A DNA stretch of 64,000 bases from Aedes albopictus (taxonomy: Eukaryota > Arthropoda > Insecta > Diptera > Culicidae), in assembly GCF_035046485.1 (NCBI RefSeq), contig NC_085138.1:336982263-337046262 (forward strand). Direction: 5' to 3'. How positions within the stretch are numbered: position 1 is the first letter of the stretch; every line of letters begins with the position of its first letter. A program made the position numbers and the translations under genes. The notes beneath the pieces were generated by a model, which had not been told where the DNA came from, did no database searches, and worked only from the letters and a program-made list of their open reading frames with translations. This document shows, piece after piece, positions 10,346-21,000 of this stretch.

Positions 10346-10407
10346 AAAGGATGCAAATTCTTAGTGGAATTCAAAGGAACAGTACTTAACGCGATTTTCT
10401 TTTTATT

Positions 10408-11010
10408 CATTAATTATTGCTGGAGAACTTCTTGATGAACTCCTGAAGTAGAAGTCCTGGAGCCAAAGTATTAACGAAGAATTTATGCAGTGATTTACAA
10501 AGTAATAATGGAAAAATATTCCAGGAATATCCTGGGGGACTCTATTTAATTCGTAGGCCACACACAGATATACTCATAATAATAGGAGGTGCAACAGACA
10601 CAATCGTGGAAGAATTATGCCGATTGAGTAAAGAAAAACAAGAGTAGAGCCTGTAAACCTTGAATGTCCTAATTCCAGAATAGTTTGGAAAGCCTGGAAT
10701 ATCCCATGAATGTACCAAAAGCATTACAGTTGTGCGCTGAGGGTCCATAAGCAGTATGCATATGAGACTGAAACCGTAATCAACAGATCACCAAGTTCAT
10801 CATTAGAAGTAACAATCAAAAGCATCTGGAACTCGAAATCCGAAGTAATCAAAGAAAGTTAATCAAAAACAGGCAGAATTCGATAAACTTCTCTTAGAAA
10901 CTCAAATATTAAACTACAATTTAATACACGCAATAACGACAACACTATTATTCAATCTCGAACTAAAACAATCTTAAGCATTTCCCCAATCTCTTATGCT
11001 CTCATCATAA
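10408..11010. other. Unique AT-rich sequence
   Basis: A few satellite-like units remain up to about 10550. After that the sequence is non-repetitive and AT-rich. The minus frame at 10542-10748 has no recognisable domain. Confidence 0.35.
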
Positions 11011-11815
11011 ACCATCAAACAGCACTCACGAAAAAAAAGGTAGCGCAATCCAATTTGCAAACAACCTTGAAACTCTTCTTTTTTGCGACCACCACCACCG
11101 ACACGGCCACGGTGGTGCAGTTTCGCTTACCTTGTCTAACACTTCTTCCTCTTGGGTCTGGGTCGACCACACTGCCAGAGAGAAGGCTATTATTATAAAT
11201 TACATTCCACCCGGCGTTTTGTCCGAGCTTGCTGGACTCCTCAACAACGGCGTGGAGCTCTGTTTGTGTTTGCACTGGACCTAACCATAGCTCGAAGCCA
11301 TCAGTCCATCGTCCGTCCGTCCAAGCAACTTCCATGACTGAGGCCACGATCGCTCGGATGGTATTTAAATTTGTACCGTATGATGCGATGGACGAGATCG
11401 ATCGATCGCGTTTAGATTTGCAATCACGATTTAAGCCCCCGGCCCTGGCAACAACAAGACCAAAACTTCTCCGTCAACACACGATCGTGAAATTAACGAT
11501 AGAAGAAGCGAAAAAAAAAATGTTTCGAAAATTAAACAAACACCAGGTTGAGAGGCACTGGACGACTACCGTACCGACTGGGCCAAGGATATCACACGGG
11601 AAAACGGAAAAACACGACACAACCGGCGGCGCGCAGCGGTATTTCACGCCGGTTCTAATTTTGGCCGCCGGCTACCGAAAGATAGAGAGAGACTATGGTG
11701 TAAAAAAAGAACGACTTTTCCGCAGCCGGCCAACATTGGCTTCCAAATCGGTTTTCCACGCCTATTTTTAGCGCTAGGATTCCCTTTTTCTTACGAAACG
11801 GTACGGTGCTTGGCT
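11011..11815. other. GC-richer unique island, possible regulatory or exonic DNA
   Basis: A repeat-free island with higher G+C. Open frames overlap on both strands (plus 11229-11771, 180 codons; minus 11015-11347, 110 codons), neither with a recognisable domain, and both are low-complexity in composition. On the minus strand 'gacaag' followed by gtaagc at about 11128-11137 would be a good splice donor. This could be a first exon or an enhancer. I cannot decide between them. Confidence 0.3.
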
Positions 11816-12400
11816 TTATGCTGATGGACTAAATGAGGCACAGCAAAAAATAAAGGTGAAATTATCCGACAACATTTCTGATTTGGATCTTCCGAAAGTA
11901 ATATCTGATCTTGGAATAAAATAGGATAAAACGAGCTCACCAAATAACAACGTATCCTTATAATCATCGATGTTTAAGACTATGGAATCTAGAACAGGAA
12001 TTTGAATCACTGTTTCAAACGAGTGTATTGACAAAGATGCAAAATAAATATGGAACGAACTCACCAATAAATTTATCTAATTAACATCGTATCATTAGAC
12101 CTTTGTTTTAAAAAATTCCGGAAATTTCAAACACTATATTGAAATTCTTTGCTCTATGCAATTGCAATATCAAAATTGGTGTTAGATAAACTCACCTTTT
12201 AGTTTCCTCATTGATTGGTGAGCTCGTTCCATAAAAATAATATTTTTTTTCAACAAACTAAAACTAAAACATAAATCAATTACAAATTACTAATTTTAAA
12301 CATTGTGTCAAACGAATGTTCATAAAAATGCAAAGTGAGTGTGAAATTACTTTTCTAATTAATTGGTGAGCTCGTTCCACACTAAGTTTGTTCTTTTTAG
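11816..12400. repeat. GAGCTC-motif dispersed repeat, uninterrupted copy
   Basis: Motifs at 11930-11943 (AACGAGCTCACCAA), 12054-12067 (AACGAACTCACCAA), a weak one near 12187-12198, and inverse ones at 12215-12228 and 12363-12376 (TTGGTGAGCTCGTT). Spacings are 124, about 133, about 28 and 148 bp. The first half matches 5331-5505, and 12296-12376 matches the flanks of the insertion at 5587-6294. Between motifs the DNA is strongly AT-rich. Confidence 0.75.
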
Positions 12401-13140
12401 CTTCGTATCAGATACTTACAATGATATTTTTTTTCTACTGTGCACAACAGACTACGTGTGCCATGTGTGTGAAACCAAAATAGCTGCTCATCACTCCCAC
12501 AACCAGCTCGTGTTCCCCGCTCTGATCCTAAACTCTCACGCCCGACCAACGAAATAAATCGCTTCCCCATGCCTGCTGTCGATCGCCAAAACGGCTTTTG
12601 ATAATGATGATCATGGCGAATGGAAGTCGATTTGCGTGAACCGTGAATCTTTCACCCTGTGACGAGTGTTTAAGCTGGCTGATGCTGGCCTGGCATGGCA
12701 AACTGGCATAATGGAGCGGGCTGTTTGTTGAAGAAATCCCACTCCCGGGTCGGTTGGTTGGTCCGTCGCCGCCGCCAGTGAGTGATCCAAAAATGTTGCA
12801 ATCGACGACGAAACTCAGTCGAACCGTGGCGTTGGCGGTGTTTTGTTTTCCGAATTTTATGGCCAATAAATAGGTCAGTGTCGCCGGGGAATGTCCGGAA
12901 TGCGCCCGGCCGCATTACGTGACGGGGTCATAAAGTTAGGTATTTGGTCAGTCCGGGATGGAGGAATTTGTCAAAAGTGGAAGCAAATATATGCTAAAAT
13001 ATTACGTTGTTTGAGCATGATTCACATAACAAGGCGTTGTGTGGAGAACTTTCAAACATTGCTTCAGCAGATTTTTAAAATACTAAGGATTTCTCTTGAG
13101 ATTCCTACAGTGATCTCCGAGAGTTTTCACGATGGGTAAA
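12401..13140. other. Unique island with ATGGCC motif
   Basis: Non-repetitive, GC-richer between 12550 and 12960. It contains TTTTATGGCCAATAAA at 12856-12871, a composition seen in insect homeodomain (Caudal/Abd-B type) binding sites. The minus frames at 12528-12915 lack recognisable domains. A few satellite-like units appear at 13060-13140. Confidence 0.35.
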
Positions 13141-13244
13141 CATTCAGTTATTTTACAAAGATTCCTATAAAAAATCATCTGGAGTTCCTCAAGGAATTAC
13201 GCATGGAGTTTCTCTAGAGTTTCTTTTAGCGATTTCTCTGAAAG

Positions 13245-13812
13245 CTGGGTGGTTTACTGGCTACCGCTTCTGATTCATATGCAGAAGGTCCTCGATTCAA
13301 TCCCTGTCTCGTCCCTTTCTTCCTACTTTACATTCTGAACTGTATTTTTCTATTTACTCTCTCTATATTGGCTTCTCTACATTACATCTCATGCCTTTAC
13401 GTATGTTCATAGCCATCGCTAAAACTAAAAACGGATTGAAAAAATAACGATTACATTTCTTCCAACTTACAGCACAGAGTAAATCTATCATATAACGTCT
13501 ACAAGTTATGCAACCAACCGAACTGTGCCTGGCATTCACGCACCAATGCGTGAACCCCTATGCCAGAAATAAACATTGCCTAACAACACTCCGACATCCG
13601 CACGACCTTATGCAGGCGCAGAGGACTCAATGTTCCTTCCCGATCCCCACTTTGGCCTGCATCCTGACGTAGCAGGGTTGCCTAAAAATAGAAGATCATC
13701 AATGCTCACACACTGAAGATGCATGTTGGTCCCAAGCAGCTATGTTGGTTCCTTGTGTGAGCGTAGCTGGTCTGGCGATAATAGAGTAGCAACAACGGGT
13801 GCTCAATCAATT
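13245..13812 (+). mobile_element. SINE-like element with tRNA-like head, about 565 bp
   Basis: The head reads 'tggtttactggctaccg' (box A-like) and 'ggtcctcgattcaatccc' (box B-like), spaced as in a tRNA. A body follows, containing 'atgttcatagccatcgc', and a tail ending 'gtgtagctggtctggcgata'-like sequence near 13760-13790. A second copy supplies the same head at 45837-45966, the body string at 47722-47739 and the tail at 50510-50655, separated by later insertions. No protein is encoded. Whether the whole 565 bp moved as one unit is inferred from these shared parts. Confidence 0.6.
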
Positions 13813-13834
13813 TGTTTTAATAATTTTTAAGTTT

Positions 13835-15610
13835 CCTTTAGCTATTTCTCCAAGAATTTCTTCAGAAATTTCTACAAGAAATCCTTCAGGAAGTCCTTCA
13901 AAGACTTCTTCAAGAAGGCCTTCGATGATTCCTACAGGAAATGGGCCAAAGATTTCTTTGGCAATTCATTCAAGATTCCCCCAACGATTCTTTCAGAAAT
14001 TTTGGCAAGGATTTTTTTACTGTGAAGAACAAGCTTAAAAAAGAGTCGAAATTTTGTAGGAATTTCTCCAAGGGTTGCTTCACGAATTCGTCCCAGAATT
14101 CATATAGAAATTCTTCCACGAAATTCACCCAGAATTTTATGGAGAATGCCTCCATCAATGATTTCAAGCATGGCGCCAAAGGTTTGTTCAAAAATTATCG
14201 AATATTGCTTATAGCATCCTTCAAGGATTCCTTCAGAAATTCGTCAAAGGATTTTTCCAAGCAATAAAACTAAAATTCTTAACAAATTTAAGAATTCTTT
14301 CTGGAAATTTTTCAAGAAGCTTCAGCAATATGTTCAGGAATCTTTCCAAGCGATTTATTCAAGGATACTTTGAATATACCTTAATTGATCCTTTGAAATA
14401 TTTCTCCAAGTATTAAACCAAGAATTACTTCAAATATTTCGAGAACGCTTCCGTCAAAAATTCCTCCAAGAATTCACGCACCAAAGAATATCGGCTTGAA
14501 TTTCTTCTTGGATTTGTTCAGGATTTGTTTTTCCAAAGATGTTCTAGAAAGGAATCATTCTTCCGTCAAGGATATCTTCAGTAATTTCTCCAAGTATGCA
14601 AAAAATCCTTCAAAGATTCATTCCCAAATTCCGTTAAGGATTCTAACAGAAAGTACTTGCATTAATTTCATCAGAAATTTCTCTCAGGATTCTTCGGAAG
14701 ATTTAACTAATATCACGGGATTTCCTAGGAGAATTTCTTCCGGAAATCCTTCAAATATTTATTCAAAACTTTCTCTACGAATTCCTCCAGAAAATTTTCC
14801 GCTGATTATTTTTAAAAATTCTTCAATAATTCCTTAGGAATTACCCTTAGGGAAATTTTAGCAAGTCCATTATTTTGATTTTTTTTTCATGTTTTCTTCC
14901 AGGAATTCCTCCAAAGATTGTTTAGAAATTCATCTAGTGATTATTTCGGCAACTTCTTCAGGATTTTTTCATGAACTCATTCAAGGATTTCCTATTGAAT
15001 TTCCCTACGTAATATTTTGGGCATACCTCCAAAAAATCCTTTAGAAACACCTCCTAGAATTCCTTCAGAAAAAAATCTAAATTTCCTTCAGGCAATGCTC
15101 CATGTATTCTTTCAGGAATACTTCCAAGGATTCCTTCAGGAGTTCCTCCAGGGGTTCCTTCAGGAATATCTTCATGAATTCTTGAAAAAAAAAATCTAAA
15201 GATTTCTCAAGTGATTCCAGCATTAATGACTTCAAGTTTTTCTTCCGAATCTCCTCCAAGGTTACTGTCAAGAATTTCTTGAAGTATTTTTGCAGGAATT
15301 CTTCTAAGTTTTTTTTAGAAATTCTCCCAAGGTTTGCTTCAGGTAACAATCAGTATTTCCTCCAAGGATTCCTTCAGAAATTCCTTCAAGATTTTTTTCA
15401 GAAATTCCTCCAAGATTTTTTTTTCAGAAATTTCCATAATGATTCCTTCGTAAATTCCTCTGGTGGTTCCTTCAGGAACTTCTGCACGAATTCCCGCGAA
15501 TATTACACCAACTACTTCTATTATTATTTCAGAAGTTTCTACAAGGCTTCTTTCAGAAATTTCTACAAGGGTTCCTTTATGAATTCCTTCATACTTAGTT
15601 TTATATTTTT
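13835..15610 (-). repeat. 12-bp minisatellite, TCCA-type left arm of locus 2
   Basis: Continuous diverged units of the type 'aatttctccaag', 'aattccttcagg' and 'aattcctccaag'. Frames at 13799-14267, 14496-14837, 15017-15199 and 15279-15617 are by-products, with FLQEFLQ or SRNS-like texture. Confidence 0.88.
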
Positions 15611-15744
15611 ACCTTAATCTCATAATTCGCTTTCTGACTTCATTTTTTATAAATATCTCGCTATGTCGATGATCACGATGAGCGGAGTATCTGGAGTGGT
15701 TCTCTGGCGATGTTTTTTTTTTACAGATCTCTTAGCATTTTTTA
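15611..15744. other. Short spacer between the arms of locus 2
   Basis: About 130 bp without 12-bp units, containing 'gatgatcacgatgagcgg' and a T-tract. Polarity changes from TCCA to TGGA across it. Confidence 0.5.
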
Positions 15745-17045
15745 ATGAATTCCTGGAGGAATCCTAGATATTCCTAGAGGTACGCTTGGCGGAAATTCTG
15801 GAGGATTTTCTGAGAAAATACATAAAGAAATACCTGGTAAAATTCCTGATTAACCTTCCAGGACGCGCGCCATCAAGCAGCCGAAACTGCACCGCGCTCG
15901 CGCTGTATACGAAAAGCGAGGTTTTTTGGCAGTGTTGTACTTTTTACAACAGCGCGCGCGCTGAAGGGTTAAATCTCTGCCAGCTTTTCCGTAAGAATCC
16001 TTGAACAAAAATCTTTGAAAGGCCCTGTTGATAAATTTCTGAAGGAATCCTTTAAGAATTTTCTAAGACTTTCCTAAGAAATCCTTGAAGCATTTTTTGA
16101 AAGAGAAATGTCTTGCAGTAATATCCGAAGGAATGTGAAGAAATCTTGGGAATTTTCTTAAGAATCTCTTGTATAGTCGAACTCGAAGTCAAGGGGAGAT
16201 TTTCTGAAAGAAACCCTCGAAAAACTTGTGACGGGACCCCTAGGGCAACTTCTATAGAAATCCCTGCAGAAAATTTCCAAATGAATTTCACATTTTTTTA
16301 AGAAATCCCAGGAAGATTATCTGACAGAAATTGTGAAACATCTGGAAGAATCCCTTGTGGTATTTCTGGAGAAATTGGAAGTTGCTCTGGGAATTTCTGG
16401 CGAAATCCTTGGATAAATTACCAACGTAAATTCAGTACACTTTTTTGAAGGAACTTTCGAAACATTTTCTGAAAAACTCTGGAATAGTTTCTGAAGACCT
16501 TGCTGAAAGTTTCATTGAATGTATTTCAATTTCTGAATAAATGTCTAAAGAGATTTCTGAAGGATTTTCTGAACGATTGTTTTAAAGAATCCCTGGAGGA
16601 ATTTCTGCTCAAATTCACGGATATTTTTTTTGGAAAAAATCGAGGAATTTCAGAAGTAAATTATGTAAGATGCTTTGAAAGAATTCTTCGTGGAATTTGT
16701 AGAATATGATGAATTCCTAAACAAATCCCTGGAGATTTTTTGAAAGTATGTATCCGTGCGGGATTTTTGGTTGAATGTTCGGGCAAAAGTTCGAAAGATT
16801 TTTTTAAGAAAGATTTTTTAGAAGAGTTGGTGAAATTTTTGGTAAATTTTCTTAATGAGTTTCCAATAATTCTCCAAACGAATGCCAAGAGAAATTTCTG
16901 AATAAATATCCAAAGGAATTTCTGAAACAATTTCTGAATGATTTGTGAAAAATCATGGAGGAATTGGGGGCAATTAATGAAAAGTTTCGTAAAAGAATTC
17001 CAAAAATGACACTTCTGGAGGAACACATGGATGATTTTCTGGAAT
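15745..17045 (+). repeat. 12-bp minisatellite, TGGA-type right arm of locus 2
   Basis: Units such as 'gaattcctggagg' and 'gaatccctggagg'. The part at 16335-16800 is paralogous to 655-1135. The array is interrupted by a TTAA-flanked MITE at 15854-15968. Confidence 0.85.
15854..15968. mobile_element. CpG-rich TTAA-flanked MITE, 115 bp
   Basis: TTAA stands on both sides (15850-15853 and 15969-15972). The termini are CCTTCCAGGACGCGCGC on the left and, on the reverse strand, CCCTTCAGCGCGCGCGC on the right. TTAA target choice and C-rich ends fit piggyBac-type non-autonomous elements. The strong CG content contrasts with the AT-rich satellite around it. Confidence 0.8.
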
Positions 17046-17094
17046 AATCAGATGATTTTGATTGGGAAGTTTTCTTCGGAAACGGCTAAAATAT

Positions 17095-17965
17095 AAACGA
17101 CTCATAAAAAAGTGATCATTTTCCATAACAAAATCAGAAATTGCCAATAAAAAAGTAGGGGTGGGAGCAATAATAAACTATAAAATTTCCATAAACAAAT
17201 CAAAAAGTGCATAAATAATTCAAAACTTCCCATAAATAATTGATTTTCGAGCAATAAAAAATGTCAGAATTTCCACAAATAAATCAACAATTGCAATAAA
17301 AAACTATATTTTTTCCAACAAAAAAGTTTAAATTTTCCATAAATAAATCTGATTTTTCCATAAATAATTTAAAAATTCCCAATTGAAAAACATCAAACAA
17401 GCAATTGAAAATTAAGCAATAAATACGAAATAATGAGCAAAGTAAAAGTACCGATTGAGCCATGCGGCGAAGCCGCATAGAGGATTGAGGAACTGAGGCG
17501 GCAGAAGGCCGCCGAAGTTTCCGAAAGCCGATGCACCGTAACTGCGTCGATTTGGTTCTAGGCAATCCTCAGATCCAAGAATTTGCCCGGTATAATGCGA
17601 ACAGAGATGTTATCTTTTTTTAAAGTCCGACGAGCGTTAGCGAGTTCGGACAGCAAGCGATTGTCTGTTAATTTGCACAATAGTTTCAGTTTTTCTATCA
17701 TAGTTCTAAGATGTAGTATGTTCGAAATTTTTTGTTGGAAAAAATATAGTTTTTTATTGCAATTGTTGATTTATTTGTGGAAATTCTGACATTTTTTATT
17801 GCTCGAAAATCAATTATTTATGGGAAGTTTTGATTTATTTATGCGCTTTTTGAATTGTTTATGGAACTTTTATAGTTTATTATTGCTTCCACCCCTATTT
17901 ATTTATTGGCAATTTTCGAATTATTTATGGAAAATTTTTAATTTATTATGGGACGATTAATTGGC
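17095..17965. mobile_element. AT-rich foldback with a structured central loop
   Basis: The left arm (about 17124-17326) and right arm (about 17733-17930) are reverse complements, for example 'ttgcaataaaaaactatat' against 'atatagttttttattgcaa', and 'taggggtgggagcaat' against 'attgcttccacccctat'. The arms consist of short units like 'ccataaataattc'. The 400-bp loop (17327-17732) is different in composition and includes GC-rich hairpins. No transposase was found. The minus frame at 17284-17565 crosses arm and loop and is not recognised. Confidence 0.8.
17462..17513. other. Tandem GC-rich hairpins in a foldback loop
   Basis: ATGCGGC-GAA-GCCGCAT (17462-17478) is a perfect 7-bp stem with a 3-nt loop. 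GGCGGC-agaag-GCCGCC (17497-17513) is a 6-bp stem. A third inverted pair, GTCCGA and TCGGAC, lies at 17625-17651. These lie inside extremely AT-rich arms and may be the functional core of the element. Confidence 0.6.
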
Positions 17966-18414
17966 TGCCCTTCGGAAACCGTCGTAAAAAAGTTGTAAAT
18001 TCTGAGTTCACTTACTTTTATTTAACACCGCAGAATTGCAACAAAAGGCGCCCGAGCTGATAGCGGTATAAACCTGCACTACTCGTATAGAAAGATCTTC
18101 CGGCAAATGCAGCACAACTAGTAACCACGCTCTATCTAGTGAGTAGAATAACTAGCCACAGAAGTCCAATGTCGCGACTATTCATGTGACTAACATCTAG
18201 TTTGCCACGCCCTTACAGCGTCAGCAGCGGTACTAGAAGTGTCAAGTTAAGTTTGTTTACCAAAACAAAAGGTCCTCTACAAGATGGCCTCTTAAAAACA
18301 GTAAGTTATTGCAATTAAAGTTATTAAAATAATTAAATGAGAAATGCGACTACAGCGTCATTGGAGTTCTAGCGTATTTCTATTATATAGTGCTTGTCAC
18401 GAAACTGTAACCCT
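17966..18414. other. Unique sequence, possibly a degenerate LTR
   Basis: Non-repetitive in the window. On the minus strand 'ggtgttaaataaaag' is poly(A)-signal-like, and the segment could be bounded by TGT...ACA as in a solo LTR, but I see no matching target duplication. No coding sequence recognised. Confidence 0.2.
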
Positions 18415-18560
18415 TAAGAAATTTCAGAAGGGATCCCTGGAGGAATTTCTGAGGCAATTCGCTAAGGAAAACTTTTGAAGCAATTCGTAAAGAAATTCCA
18501 GAGTAAATCCTCGGAGACATTTTCAAAGGAATCTCTGAATGAATTTCTGAACTTTTTTTT
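18415..18560 (+). repeat. Small 12-bp minisatellite patch (TGGA type)
   Basis: About ten diverged units such as 'gatccctggaggaatttctga'. It has no opposite-polarity partner nearby. Confidence 0.7.
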
Positions 18561-18838
18561 AATTTTTTGGGACATTTATGCAAATAACGTTATTGTGTAT
18601 TACCATTGCTCAAAATATTGGCTTTCGAATGAACCACACATTATTTTTGGAGACAAAAGATTTCAATCGTAGCAAGCTAGCAAGATAGTAGTTTATTAGT
18701 TATTTAGCGAGAATTACTAATACAATGCCAAAACTCCGAGCCTTTGAAAAATCAGTTTTCATGCAATGTTTATATGTTTTATTACATTTTGGTATACAAT
18801 TTGTATATAAATAAAATAAAAAAATTGCTTTGATTTTA

Positions 18839-19002
18839 GGGAACGTCCATTAATTACGTAACGATCTGAGGGGGAGGGGGTTCAGCTAAGCGTGACAACT
18901 GATACAAAAAATTCAGAGGTCCCATACAAAAAGAGTGACATAGAGGGGGAAGGGGGGTTGAAAATGGTCGATTTTTGCGTGACGTAATTTATGGACGTTC
19001 CC
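18839..19002. mobile_element. MITE, 164 bp, TTA duplication
   Basis: Terminal repeats GGGAACGTCCATTAATTACG and, on the reverse strand, GGGAACGTCCATAAATTACG. TTA is found directly outside both ends (18836-18838 and 19003-19005). The interior has runs of G. Non-coding. Confidence 0.88.
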
Positions 19003-19008
19003 TTATGC

Positions 19009-19072
19009 AAAATTCGATTTTATAGACATTTCGAAAATTCAAATGTCCATTAAATTGAGGTATACCTGTGAA
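19009..19072 (-). mobile_element. Tigger/pogo-like terminal fragment
   Basis: On the minus strand it begins ACAGGTATACCTCAATTTA and continues through 'atggacatttg' and 'ttcgaaatg' to 'tataaaatcga'. It is the counterpart of 1213-1275 and 44013-44110. Confidence 0.4.
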
Positions 19073-19120
19073 ATGGTTCATGCATTTTGCCAACATTTTA
19101 TTGTAGATCACTTCACTCAA

Positions 19121-19971
19121 CAGGGGATTTTTTTTTCATTACCGTACCGAGTTTGGGCCGAAGGGTCTCAGATTTTCATGAAACTTTTTCCACAGGCAGG
19201 GCAGGGATATATGAACAAAAAAAAAATTGAGGTAATTTCAGGGTCGCCTATTTCCCGGAAAACTCAGGTGGATTTTTTTTGTTTTCCCCTGATACTACTT
19301 ACTTTGAAAAATCATAACTCAAGAACGAAGCATCGTAGAAACAAAGTTTTTTTAGAAAATGAAATTTTCTCAGAAAAAAAAAATATGAACTGAAAAAAGC
19401 CGGAAAACCTATGCCCGTGGAAAATTTTCGAAAAAATATATTTGAGAAGGTTATTTTATAAGCTTTAATCGCTGAAATTTTTGGAATGCACTTTTTTTCG
19501 TTTTTGAGTTATGGCCAATTTTGTTGAAAAATGTCCAAATGTGCCATAAAAGCCTTTTCTTTGAAAAACCATAACTCAAGAACGAAGCATCGTAGGAACA
19601 AAGTTTTTTAATGAAAATGAAAGCAAATTTTCTCAGGAATCAAAAAAAAAATATGAAATGAAAAAAATTTTACACAAATTTTTTCACCGTTGAGAAAATT
19701 TATTTTTTTGGATTTCTGAGAAAATTTGCTTTCATTTTCTAAAAAAACTTTGTTTCTACGATGCTTCGTTCTTGAGTTATGAATTTTCAAAGTAAGTAGT
19801 GTCAGGGGAAAACAAAAAAAATCCACCTGAGTTTTCCGAAAAAATAGGCGACCCTGAATTTTCCTCAATTTTTTTTGTTCATGTATCCATGAGCCCTGCC
19901 TGTGGAAAAAGTTTAATGAAAATCTGAGACCCTGCTGCCCAAAATCCGTACGGTAATAAAAAAATCCCCAG
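19121..19971. mobile_element. Foldback element, about 851 bp
   Basis: The left end CAGGGGATTTTTTT mirrors the right end (reverse strand CTGGGGATTTTTTT). Arms match over at least 250 bp, including 'agggtctcagattttcat', 'ctttttccacaggcaggg', 'gaaaactcaggtggat' and 'gaacgaagcatcgtag'. A third 'gaacgaagcatcgtag' sits mid-element near 19580. A diverged relative of the left arm lies at 57633-57870. The frames at 19043-19393 and minus 19608-19991 are mirror artefacts. Confidence 0.85.
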
Positions 19972-19976
19972 TTTAA

Positions 19977-20592
19977 CCCTCTAATACCCAAATTTTTGAT
20001 TTTGATCTAAATATCATTTTTCGTCATCTAAAATCGATTTAAACATGTTTTGGAAGATGATTCTTTTTAATTCTCGATTTCGTCAATTTCAGTTTTTGAT
20101 TGTTCTAATTTTTATTTTTGAACATCCCCACACTTTTATATTTTTCCTGGAAGCCAATTTGGGGAACGGTTTTTTTGAGATGAAAACATTTTGAGATTTT
20201 ATGATTATTGTTGAAATATTATTATTTTAAAATTTTTTCACAGAAAATTTTATTTTCCGTGTTATTTTAAGGAAAATAATTTTAGAGTGTATTCGATTCC
20301 CTTAAACTATTAAACAAGGATAGAATGATTTGGGAAAAATCTAAAATATGTTAATTTTAGCGATTCAATACAAAATAAACATTGACTTCTAAAAGATGAC
20401 TAAAACATAAATTTTTCAATGATTTTTAAAAAATGTAAATACGCTTTAAAATACACCAAAAACCATTTTAAGATATACAGAACAGTCCTAAATATCAGCC
20501 AAAAATATAAAAAAAATGTTTTTCCACGATACAAAAATTACAAAAATGCTCAAACTATACCCCGTCTAAAGGCGGGATTGGGTATTAGAGGG
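19977..20592. mobile_element. piggyBac-type TTAA MITE, 616 bp
   Basis: TTAA occurs at 19973-19976 and 20593-20596, and the perfect 15-bp inverted ends are CCCTCTAATACCCAA. TTAA followed by CCCT is the terminal signature of piggyBac-like transposons. The interior is extremely AT-rich with no transposase. It sits within a few bases of the end of the neighbouring foldback. Confidence 0.88.
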
Positions 20593-20619
20593 TTAAACAT
20601 CGGAAGAATCTTGTCGTGG

Positions 20620-21000
20620 ATATGAACCAGAAAAAAGTACCATGTTACAACAGGAAATTTATATGACCTTAACATATATAACATTCTAGAATCTCATCAT
20701 AGATTAACTAAGGGTCGACCAAATTGGGATTTCTAACGTTGTCTGAAAAAATCTATGGAAAAGTCAAACTAGTGTGGATCGTGCTCACCAATCCATTTCT
20801 TGGTGAGCTCGTTTTATACAAGGATCACAAAAATGCATTATGGATCTAGCTTCTCGGATTACCAGATTGATTGAAGTCCCAATTGGTGTATAAAAGAGGA
20901 TATAAAAAGTAAAAACTAGCAAAAAAAAGCTCACCCATTAATTTTATTATTTAATAAAATAATACTAGTACGACAGAGAGCGACTGAATTGACCGGAGAA
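20620..21000. repeat. GAGCTC-motif copy (partial)
   Basis: TTGGTGAGCTCGTT at 20800-20813, a facing variant CGTGCTCACCAA at 20780-20791 and a weaker 'aaagctcaccca' near 20927 reproduce the motif and the roughly 130-bp spacing of the copies at 5.3 and 11.9 kb. The sequence between motifs is AT-rich and diverged. Confidence 0.6.

Larger units (their letters stand above)
10151..10407. repeat. 257-bp near-perfect palindrome
   Basis: Two arms of about 125 bp are reverse complements with one mismatch that I can see (10270 against 10288) and a loop of 7 nt near 10276-10282. Both strands therefore encode nearly the same 'protein' at 10120-10410 and 10184-10435, which is a palindrome artefact. Each arm carries a hammerhead-like motif. 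One arm only, slightly diverged, recurs at 49563-49690. The near-identity of the arms implies recent formation or gene conversion. Confidence 0.93.

Noticed and set aside
10120..10435. Two nearly identical 'proteins' on opposite strands
   Set aside because: Consequence of the 257-bp palindrome; not conserved coding sequence.
11229..11771. 180-codon frame, the longest outside the LINE
   Set aside because: No recognisable domain, overlaps a long opposite-strand frame, irregular composition and no supporting gene signals. Kept only as part of a unique island.
13690..13760. Third type of hammerhead core (CTGAAGATGC...) in the SINE-like tail
   Set aside because: CTGAAGA is present in one copy, but helix II is weak and GAAA is absent in both copies (13.7 and 50.55 kb).
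17966..18414. Solo LTR
   Set aside because: TG...CA-like limits and a poly(A)-like signal can be chosen, but no target duplication or second LTR is visible.
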